NCBI RefSeq assembly: GCF_027627575.1
Contig: NZ_CP114065.1
Location: forward strand, 5,022,001 to 5,086,000
Origin: Kribbella sp. CA-293567
Lineage (GTDB): Bacteria; Actinomycetota; Actinomycetes; Propionibacteriales; Kribbellaceae
Reading direction: 5' to 3'
DNA: 64,000 bases
Below, one piece after another: positions 34,018 through 42,800 of this stretch. Numbering within the stretch: position 1 is the stretch's first letter; every line of letters begins with the position of its first letter. The translations under genes and the position numbers were made by a program. Under the pieces are notes generated by a model that saw nothing but the letters and a program-made list of their open reading frames with translations, did not search any database and had not been told where the DNA came from.

Positions 34018-34745
34018 AGGGGACGGTGCTCGACGCGCATGGGCACGGGCACGGGCACTCTGGTGCGCCGGTGGCGCCTGCCGGGGTGCTGGCCTATCTC
34101 AGCGGCCGGCCGCTCCGCCGTCAGCTCCTGGACGATCGCCTCGCCAGCCTCCGAGCTGGCGACGCTGCTGCTGTGCTGCCCAAGCCGGACACCCGCGAAG
34201 CGCGCCAGCTGACCCGCTGGGTCGCCCAGGTGGTGATCACCGAGCAGCTCTGCCTGGAAGAACTCCACCGCCGAGGCGAAGCGGAGAGTCAGCCGGGGAA
34301 AGCCGCTGCGGTGCGGCTCGAGGCGGAAGCGGCAGCTCGGCCGGTAGGCGACGCTGCGGCAGCGTCCGAAGGCGAGGCGGCGGCTCTACCTGGCGGCAGC
34401 GTTGGCGAGCGGGCGCTGGATGTGTCGTCGGCGATCGCCGTCGGGTCGATCAACGCGGCGGCGCTGGCGGGGTCCGCGGCTGTTCGGCGGGTGGCCGAAC
34501 TGGTCAGCCGCGGGGTGGAGATCTCGGCCGAGCAGCTTGCCTACGCGGCCGACGTGCTCGGGGAAGAGGCGCCGGGCGATCCCGGCGTACCGGTGGCGCG
34601 GTGGCACGCGGAGCTGCTGGACAGCGCGCGGCTCGAGGCTTTCACCCGGTGGCTGAACGCCGCCCGGCACGAGCGGGTCCAGCTGGTCCACGGGCTCGAG
34701 CATCCGGGCGACAGCGACCAACCTGACAATCTGCACCGGCACTGA
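34014..34745 (+). CDS. Unknown protein coupled to the alpha-mannosidase
   Basis: 243 residues, GTG 34014 overlapping the mannosidase stop (GTGA). Starts with a His-rich segment DAHGHGHGHSG, then a helical part (VLAYLSGRPLRRQLLDDRLASLR; EARQLTRWVAQVVITEQLCLEELHRRG) reminiscent of the N-terminal helices of SurA-like chaperones but with no isomerase domain. An Ala/Glu-rich linker and a second helical part end with FTRWLNAARHERVQLVHG. I do not recognise a function. Position between a mannosidase and a sugar kinase suggests a role with them. Confidence 0.75.
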   Translation: MKGTVLDAHGHGHGHSGAPVAPAGVLAYLSGRPLRRQLLDDRLASLRAGDAAAVLPKPDTREARQLTRWVAQVVITEQLCLEELHRRGEAESQPGKAAAVRLEAEAAARPVGDAAAASEGEAAALPGGSVGERALDVSSAIAVGSINAAALAGSAAVRRVAELVSRGVEISAEQLAYAADVLGEEAPGDPGVPVARWHAELLDSARLEAFTRWLNAARHERVQLVHGLEHPGDSDQPDNLHRH

Positions 34746-34755
34746 CGGGGGGACC

Positions 34756-35715
34756 ATGAGTTACGAGGCAGCGCAGGTACTCGGCATCGACATCGGCGGC
34801 ACCAAGATGGCCGCCGCGATCGTCTCCGCCGACGGCGACATCGTCGTCGGGGACCGGATCGCCACCCCGCCCGGCGATGCCGACCAGGTGTTCGCCGCAC
34901 TCGGCGAGCTGATCGGCCGGGTGACCGCTGGCGTCGTACCGGCCGCGGTCGGGATCGGTTCGGCCGGACCGCTCGACCAGCAGCACGGCCTGGTGTCGCC
35001 GGTGAACATCACCGGCTGGCGGAACTTCCCGCTGGTCGACCGGGTCCGCGCGCTGGTCGGCGACGTACCGGTCACGCTGGGGGTGGACGGGCACTGCTTC
35101 GCGCTCGGCGAGTACTGGACCGGCGCTGGGCGTGACGTCGGCAGCCTGCTCGGCATCGTCGTCTCCACCGGGGTCGGCGCCGGCATCGTGGTCGACGGCA
35201 GGCCGCTGCTCGGCCAGTCCGGCAACGCGGCGCACCTCGGGCACGTCGTCGTCGACCTCGATGGTGAGCCGTGTGCCTGCGGATCGTACGGTTGCGTCGA
35301 GACCTACGCCTCCGGCCCACGGATGGTTGCCCGCGCCAAGCGTCGCGGGTGGCGCAGTACCGAGAACGTGGACGCGGCGGTGCTGTCCGCGGACGCCGCC
35401 GCCGGCGACGAGATCGCTCTCGCGGTGTTCGACGACGGCGCGCAGGCCCTCGCGGCAGGCATCGTTGCCACCGCCGTCACCGTCGACCTGACCACAGTCG
35501 TGATCGGCGGCGGGGTGGCCAAGGCGGGACCGGTGCTGTTCGACCCGGTCCAGCGCTGGGTGAAGCGGCTCGCGCAGCTGCCGTTCGTCACCGGCCTGAC
35601 CGTCGAACCTGCCCAGCTCGACAACGCCGGCCTGATCGGCGCCGCCCGGCTCGGCTGGGATCTGTTGCCCACGGCCAGCGCTCTGCCGGCCGGTCCGGGG
35701 AGCGCGCTGAGGTAG
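34756..35715 (+). CDS. ROK-family sugar kinase
   Basis: 319 residues. ATP loop GIDIGGTKMAAAIV, the catalytic-Asp region LGVDGHCFALGEY, GVGAGIVVDG, zinc motif CACGSYGCVE and TTVVIGGGVAKAG are all present. It probably phosphorylates glucose, mannose or a related sugar in the cytosol. The catalytic-loop Asn-Asp of typical kinases is Val-Asp here, with the Asp kept. Ten nt after the unknown gene, it forms one operon with the GH38 mannosidase, so mannose is a plausible substrate. Confidence 0.9.
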   Translation: MSYEAAQVLGIDIGGTKMAAAIVSADGDIVVGDRIATPPGDADQVFAALGELIGRVTAGVVPAAVGIGSAGPLDQQHGLVSPVNITGWRNFPLVDRVRALVGDVPVTLGVDGHCFALGEYWTGAGRDVGSLLGIVVSTGVGAGIVVDGRPLLGQSGNAAHLGHVVVDLDGEPCACGSYGCVETYASGPRMVARAKRRGWRSTENVDAAVLSADAAAGDEIALAVFDDGAQALAAGIVATAVTVDLTTVVIGGGVAKAGPVLFDPVQRWVKRLAQLPFVTGLTVEPAQLDNAGLIGAARLGWDLLPTASALPAGPGSALR

Positions 35716-36062
35716 GACCCCCGGCAGTTGGCGCCACGGTGACCGTCCCGCGACGGTCTGCTACCCCTCGCACACAGTTGATCCGTGCGGTAAGGGGTCT
35801 CCCGAGCAATTTTGCGCAGTTTTTACGCAATTGCCGAAATCCTTGTAACGCTGACCCCTGCTCCCGCGATGCAACGGATGGATGGAGTGGGGGCACGTCA
35901 TCCGAGGGCAATCAGGGGGGCCTGCATGCCAGGGATTGACCGCCAGCGTGTGCGGCGAGGAGGAGACTCCTCGCCGCTCGCGCGGGCAACCAGCGCAGTA
36001 CCGATGTACGCACGTCCACCAGCGTTGTCCGGGGCAACGCTCGACCGTAGGGACAGGTCCTG
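35716..36062 (+). other. Intergenic region with a GNRA-loop hairpin
   Basis: 347 bp without a gene. It holds AT-rich GCAATTTTGCG...CGCAATTGC near 35807-35836 (possible promoter area) and, at 35952-35977, a perfect 11-bp stem (GCGGCGAGGAG / CTCCTCGCCGC) closed by a GAGA tetraloop. No T run follows, so it looks like a leader structure of the membrane-protein transcript rather than a terminator. I matched no known riboswitch. Confidence 0.5.
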
Positions 36063-36617
36063 ATGGACGTTGTCGTTCTTGTCGTCTTCGCACTGTTCTT
36101 CACCGCACTGGTGGTCGTCACGACCACCAGTCACGGCGTGCTGCGGGCTTCGGTACGCCGCCCGCGGCTGTTCCAGGCCGCGGTCGTCCTTGCCGCCGCG
36201 GGCACCGTGCCGGTCGACCTCTACGCCGTCATCTACGGCACGGTCGGCCCGGGGGGCACCGCGATCAGCGAGGTGGCCGGCCGGCTGCTGCTGCTCAACG
36301 TCGCCGCCGCGTGCGGTGTCGCGGCCCTGCACGAGTCCCTCCGGGGACGCGCCATCTCCGCCGCCTCGGTCCCGGACGAAATGCCGGACTCCGAGCAGCC
36401 GGTGCGGATGGGCGTGCTGGGCTGGACCGGCCCACTGATCGCGCTGGTCGCGGTCACCGCCGTGGTCGCGCTCGGTTCCCGGGGGAACGGACCGGAGCTC
36501 GGCAACGTCGGACCGGTCTGGGCCGTCTATTCGCTGCTCATCTGCGTGATCAGCGCCTACGCGCTGCTCCGCCGGCGGGCAGAAGAGGTAGGTGCGGTCG
36601 ATCCTCAGGAGGGATGA
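36063..36617 (+). CDS. Small integral membrane protein, unknown function
   Basis: 184 residues with five hydrophobic stretches: about 2-20 (VVVLVVFALFFTALVVV), 36-55, 72-92, 120-140 and 150-168. No recognised family. G/C-rich third codon positions and the membrane pattern support a real gene. ATG 36063 follows ACAGGTCCTG, a weak ribosome site. The stop codon is inside an 8-bp hairpin, and a structured 3' region with a clear terminator follows, so the transcript probably ends at 36773. Confidence 0.65.
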   Translation: MDVVVLVVFALFFTALVVVTTTSHGVLRASVRRPRLFQAAVVLAAAGTVPVDLYAVIYGTVGPGGTAISEVAGRLLLLNVAAACGVAALHESLRGRAISAASVPDEMPDSEQPVRMGVLGWTGPLIALVAVTAVVALGSRGNGPELGNVGPVWAVYSLLICVISAYALLRRRAEEVGAVDPQEG

Positions 36618-36711
36618 GGATCGAGCGCGGGTTCTGCACCGCGGACGGTAGGCCGGAGGTTGCGGGAGGGTAGCCGCCGGGCACACGAACCCCCGTACAC
36701 GGTGCAGAACC
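36600..36711 (+). other. Structured 3' region or possible small RNA
   Basis: Two elements precede the terminator: an 8-bp perfect hairpin GATCCTCA/TGAGGATC (36600-36622) covering the stop codon, and a perfect 12-bp inverted repeat GGTTCTGCACCG (36630-36641) / CGGTGCAGAACC (36700-36711) enclosing 58 nt. Together with the terminator they could form a compact folded RNA of about 145 nt. I checked by eye for SRP and 6C RNA motifs and found neither. Confidence 0.4.
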
Positions 36712-36729
36712 GACTTCCCTGGAGGTCCC

Positions 36730-36773
36730 GGACCGCCACCACTGAGCAACACCTGGTGGCGGTCCATTTTTTG
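36730..36773 (+). terminator. Intrinsic terminator
   Basis: Perfect 12-bp stem GGACCGCCACCA / TGGTGGCGGTCC, 12-nt loop, followed by ATTTTTTG. The T tract fixes the orientation as rightward. It is unusually canonical for this genome and ends the membrane-protein transcript or a separate small RNA. Confidence 0.9.
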
Positions 36774-36832
36774 CGTGCCTGAGCGTGAGCAGCCTTCGGA
36801 TCAGCTGCTTGGTGTGTGGTGGGGCGCCGGGG

Positions 36833-39800
36833 TCACTTGAGCCACTCGGGCGCGGGCAGCCGGGAGCGGTCGAGTTTGCCGCTGGCGTCCAGCGGAAGGT
36901 CCTCGACCGGGATCAGGTCGGCCGGCACCAGGTAGATCGGCAGCTCCTTGGTGAGCTCCAGCAGCAGGTTCGCCAGTACTGCGGGATCGCTGTCCTCCAG
37001 CACGACATAGCCGATCAGGCAGGTGTCGCCGGCCGGGTCGGCACAGGCCACCACCACTGCGTCGATGACGCCGGGCAGGTCGGCGAGCACGTGCTCGGTC
37101 TCCCCCGGCTCGACGCGGTGGCCACGGATCTTCACCTGGTCGTCAGCGCGGCCGAGGTAGTCGAGCGAGCCGTCAGCGCGCCAGCGGCCCAGGTCGCGGC
37201 TGCGGTACAGCCGGCCGCCCGGATGCGCCGGGTCGTTCACGAAAGCGGTCTCGGTCTCGTCCGGACGCCCCAGATAGCCCTGCGCGACAGCGACGCCACC
37301 GAGGTGGATCTCGCCGATCGCTCCCACCGGCACGGGCCGCAACGCCTCGTCGAGCAGCCGGACGACCACCCCGTCGATCGGACGGCCGATCGACGGCCGG
37401 TCCTCGTCCGGGTCGACCTGGTGGATCGTGGTCACCACGGAGGCCTCGGTCGGCCCGTACTCGTTGTAGAGCGTGCACTCCGGATGGACGTCGAGGAAGT
37501 CGCGGATCTTGTGCGTCACCACCATCGCCTCGCTCCCGGCCACGATCTCCCGCAGGGCCGGAAGCTCGGGCACCCTGCGCATCGTCGCGAGCAACGCGGT
37601 CAACGGCGTGAACGCCATGAACAGCCGCTCCACCTCGTGATCCTTCAGCGCGGCGATCACCGCGTCGGGGTCGTACCGGTCGTCCTCGCCGATCAGCACC
37701 AGCGCCGAGCCCGAGGCCAGCGCGGTGAAGATCTCCTGAATGTGTACGTCGAAGCCGACCGACGTCCACTGCAGCGTTCGCAGGGACCGCCTGGTGCGCA
37801 GGTAGTGCCTGATCAGGTTGACCGGCCCGCGGTGCGGTACGGCGACGCCCTTGGGATTTCCGTTGGAGCCGGACGTGTAGATGCAGTAGGCGATGTCGTC
37901 GGCGGCCGCCCGGACCGGCGGAGCCTGCTTGGCCCGCAGGTCGCCGTCGACAGCCGCGACCGGAACCAGCCGCAGTCCAAGCCGGTCGGCCAGCGCCGCG
38001 TCGTCGCCGACCAGCGCGACCGCGCCGGCGTCCGCTGTCATGAACGACCACCGCGACTCCGGTACGCCGGGGTCCAGCGGCAGGTAGGCAGCGCCTGACT
38101 TCAGCACGGCCAGTACTGCGACCACCAGCTCAGCGCCACGCGCCACCCGTACGGCGACCAGCTGGCCGGGCTTCACGCCGAGATCCACCAGTTGCCAGGC
38201 GACTGCATTGGAGCGGCGGTCGAGTTCGCCGTACGTGATCTCTCGCTCGCCGTGGATCAGCGCGACCGCGTCGGGCGTCCTGGCGACCTGCTGCTCGAAA
38301 AGGGTGTGCAGGCCGCTGAGCTCGCCCGCGACCACCGCGTCCCGGCGGGATCGTCCGACCGGGCCGGTCGGTGCCGCCATGCCTTCGAAGTCGGCCAGGA
38401 TCTTCTGGTCGTCCTCGATCGGCAGCATCAGCTCAGGCAGCGGCAGACGGGGGTCGTCGATCGCACGGCGCAGGACGGCTTCGATGTAGGCCAGCAGGCG
38501 CTTGATGGTCAGTTCGTCGAAGAGGCCCGCGCGGTAGTCCGCAGTACAGGTGATGCCGCCGCCGTGGTACGCGAGACGGAAGCGGAGGTCGAGTCCGGGC
38601 GGGAGGTCGTCGTCGCCGGCCTCGAACTCGACCAGCACCTGGAAGAGCGGGTTCCGTTCGAGCGACGCGAGATCGGCGGTCGAGTGGTCGACGGCGATCG
38701 TGGTGGTCTCGCGCACGCGCTGGGCCAGATCGCCGAGGTCGGGCTCGCCGGAGAGGTCGAGGCGGAGCGGAAGGGCGGGCTGCGGAGTGGTGTCGTCGGG
38801 GCGGCGCAGGGCCGCCGTACCGATGGTGATGTCCTCCTGAGCGGCGAACCGGCCGAGCACGGTGCCGACGCCGGCCAGCATCGTCATCAGCGGGCTGACC
38901 CGGCGGTCGCGGCTGAAGGCGAAGACCGCGTCGCCGAGCGCCGAGTCGAGCTCGTGGGTGACGGTCGCGATGACGTCGTCGCCGGCCGGACGAGGGCGGT
39001 CGGTCGGGAGGACGAGCGGCTGGGCGCCGTCGAGGATGGACTGCCAGTACGCCAGATCCCTGACCCGCTTGACTTTCTCGGCCTCGGCCTTGTCTTCCTC
39101 GCGCGGTTGCTTGGCGGCCGGAACCGGCTGTACCGGGGTGCGGTCGAGCTTCCGCGCGGTCTCGTTCAGCAGAGCGAGCTGCTCGTGCATCAGCCTGGTG
39201 ACGCCGTCGACCAACTGCCCGGCGACCCGCAACTGCTGCGACATCAACGCGGCCATCCCCGAACCAGGCAGCTCCGCCTCGCTCGTCGCGGCGGCCGCGG
39301 CATCAACCTTCGCCGCCAGCTCGGCCAGACCCGAACCAAGCACAGCCAGCGCCGCGCGTGGGTCGGCGTTCTCGACCGTCCTGGGCGGCTCGCCTGCCGC
39401 GCGGAGCAGGTCGAGCGGGTCGACCTCGTCGTCCCCCGGCTGGTTGCGCGAGGCAACTGCCGAGGCGAGTTTGTGCGGGGTGTTCAGTTCGTCGAAGAGT
39501 TCGCTGACCGCCAACTCGACCTGGAACCGCTGCCCGACCTCCTCAACCACCCGCAGCATCGACAACGAGTCCGCGCCGAGCTCGACGAACGTGTGGTCCA
39601 CGGTCAGGTCGTACGGGTCGAGGCCGAGCTGTTCGCCGGTCAGATCGAGCACGACCTCGAGGGACTGGCGATAGAGGTCAGCCGCGGAGACCGGGGTTTC
39701 TGCTTCAGACGCGGTGGCGGTCGCGGCTGCAGACGGGCTGGCGGTCGCGGCTGCAGGTGCGGCGGCAACTGCAGGCGTGGAGTCGGCTTCAGGCGTGGAC

Positions 39801-42800
39801 GCGGCGTCGGCTTTCAGCGTGGTCGCGGCTGCAGTTGCAGGCGCGACGTCGGCTTGGGACGTGGTCTCGGCTGCAGGCGCGGAGTCGGCTCCAGACGTGG
39901 ACGCGGCGTCGGCTTCAAGCGTCGTCGCGGCGTCGGCTCCAACTGCGTCGGCTGGAGGCGTGGCGTCGGTTTCGGCAGCGGGTTCAGCTTCAGACCCGGC
40001 TACGACTCGGGAGGCCGGAACTGATGGTTCGCGGTCGAATTCAGGCGCGGGACCAACCGGAGCCGCCGCCTCAACCGCAGGCGTGGCGAGAGCGCCAGAT
40101 CGTGTCTGGACGGCATCCGGCAACATCCGCACGTAGGCGTTCGCCAACAACAGCTCGCCGGCACCCGACGCAGCAACCCCCGGCCTGGCAGCTTCCCGCC
40201 CAGCCCTATCCACCTTGGCGCTACCAACCTTGGCGGCAACCGCCCCGGCAGCACCCCGCATGACAGCATCCGCTTCGGCCGCATCACCCTCCGCGATACC
40301 CGTCTTGGCGACACCGAACTTGGCGGCACCCGCCCCGGCAGCACCCCGCATGACAGCATCCGGCTCGCCCGCACCGCGCTCTGCAGCACCCACCTCGGCG
40401 ATGCGCAACTCGGCCGCATCGCGCTTCGCGATACCCGTCTTGGCGACGCCGAACTTGGCGCCAACCGCCCCGGCAGCACCCCGCATGGCGCCATCCGGCT
40501 CGCCCGCATCGCGCTCCGCAGCACCCACCTCGGCGACGCCCAACTCGGCGGCATCCCGCTCCGCAGTACCCGGCTCGACGGCATCCGCCTCCGCAGTACC
40601 CGGCTCGACGACATCCGCCTCCGCAGCACCCACCTTGGCGACACCCGACTCGGCGGCATCCCGCTCCGCAGTACCCGACTTGACGGCCGGCTCTACTGCG
40701 ATCGGCTCCACCGCGATCGGCTCCACCGCCGGGGCGCGGCGGTCGTCGTCGGCCGGGATCGCGAACGGCGACAGGTCGTGCGTCTCGATCTCCTCGACCG
40801 ACGGCACCACGACGCCGTTCGACGCCGGTGGGTCGAGTGGGATGCGCTTGAGCGCCGCCCCGCTTCGCTCGATCGAACGCTCCTCGACCGCCGGCGGCTG
40901 TGGGAGCGTGACCGGCCGTCCCGAGGCGTCGACCGGGTGGTGCACGCGACGGAACGGGTACGTCGGCAGCGGCACCCGGCCGCTCTCGGGGTAGACCTTC
41001 GCCCAGACGATCTCGGTGCCCTGCTCGTACAGCTCGGCCAGGCCGTTCATCGTCGCCAGGACCGGGTCCTGCCCGAGGCGCTGGGTCGGGATCCAGGTGC
41101 TGTTCGGCGCGATCCGTCGGCCGGCCGGACTCAGTACCGCGTCCGGCCCGAGCTCCAGGAAGCGCCTGCAGCCGGCCGCCGTCAGCGCCTCGACGGCGTC
41201 ACCGAACAACACCGGCTGGCGCAACTGCCCGACCAGATAGTCGCCGGCGAGCGCAGTGCCGCTCTCCAGCAACTCCCCCGACCAGCTCGACACCATCGGC
41301 ATCCGCAGCGGCTTGAGCTTGATCCCGGCAACGATCTTCGCGAAGTCGGCCAGGATCGGATCGACCAGCGAGCTGTGGAAGGCGCGGTCGACGTCCAGCC
41401 GCTGCCACTTCAGCTCCAGCCGGTCGAGTTGCTCGGCCAGTTGCCCGACGATCACCTCGGACCCGGTCAGCACGAAGGACTGCGGACCGTTGCCGGCGGC
41501 AATCTCCACGCCCGGCGTCTGGGCCAGTTCGCGGACCCGGTCGGCATCCGCCCGGACGGCGACCATCGCGCCCGGCGCGGTCCCACGCTGCATCAGTACT
41601 CCGCGCTGCGCGGTCAGTTTCACGCCGTCGGCCAAGGACAACGCGCCGGCCACGCACAGAGCGGCGTACTCACCGACGCTGTGCCCAACCACCAACGCAG
41701 GCTGTACTCCGAACGACTGCCACAGCCGCGCGAGCGCCAACTCGAACGCGAACAACGCAGGCTGCGCGGTCTCCGTCGGCCAGACGCCGTCGGAACCGGC
41801 CGGTGTCAGGAGCAGTTCGAGCAGGCTGCCGCCGAACTCCTCCTCGTAGACCTTGTCGCACTCGTCGAGCACGGCACGGAACACCGGGAACCGGACCGCC
41901 AGACCGGCAGCCATCCCGCGGCGGGCCGCGCCCTGGCCGGTGAACGCGAAGCCGAGCGGGCCCGGTCCTCCGCGCGGTACCTCGGCGGTGACCGCAGCCT
42001 CCAGCGCCTCGGCCAGCTCCGTCTCGGAGGAACCCGCGACGGCGATGCGATGCCGATGCGCCGGGCGGCCGATCGCCGCCGTACCGGCGATGTCGATCAG
42101 GCGCTGACCGGTACCGTCCTCGAGCTCGACGCGGAACAGCTCGGCCAGGTCGGCGAGCGCGGCTGGGTCCGGCGCCGAGATCGGCAGTACGACCGGGCCG
42201 TCCTCGCCGCGCCGGATCTGCCGCGGCGCCTCTTCCAGGATCACGTGCGCACTGGTGCCCTTGGCATCGAGCGCGCTGACGCCGGCGCGCAACGGCGTAC
42301 CGGCTTCCCAGTCGCGGACCTCGGTACCGATCACGAACGGGCTGCCGGCGGCGCCGAGCTCAGGGTTGGGCTTGCGGTAGTTGATCGTCGGGACGAGCGT
42401 GCGGTGCTGCAGCATCAGCACGGTCTTGATCAGCCCGGCCATCCCCGCGGCGCTGTCGAGATGGCCGATGTTGGGCTTGACCGAACCGATCGTGCAGAAC
42501 GCGACCCGGTCGGTGTGCTTGCGCAATGCGCTGCTCAGAGCGCGGAACTCGATGGCGTCGTCGGCCGCCGTACCGGTCGCGTTGGCCTCGACATAGCTGA
42601 GCGATTCGGCCGGTACGCCGGCCTTCTCCAGCGCGCGTTCGACCAACTCGACCTGCCCCGCGGGACCGCCGTCGTTGGTGACCGCGGAGCCCTTGATCAC
42701 GGCGTACACGGTGTCGCCGTCGGCGATCGCCTGGTCGAGCCGCTTGAGCAGCACGGCCGCGACACCGTTGCCGCCCACGGTGCCGTCGGCGTACGCGTCG

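Noticed and set aside
36600..36773. SRP (4.5S) RNA or 6C RNA
   Set aside because: No GGAAGGxAGCA-type SRP loop and no pair of C6 loops; only generic stems are visible.
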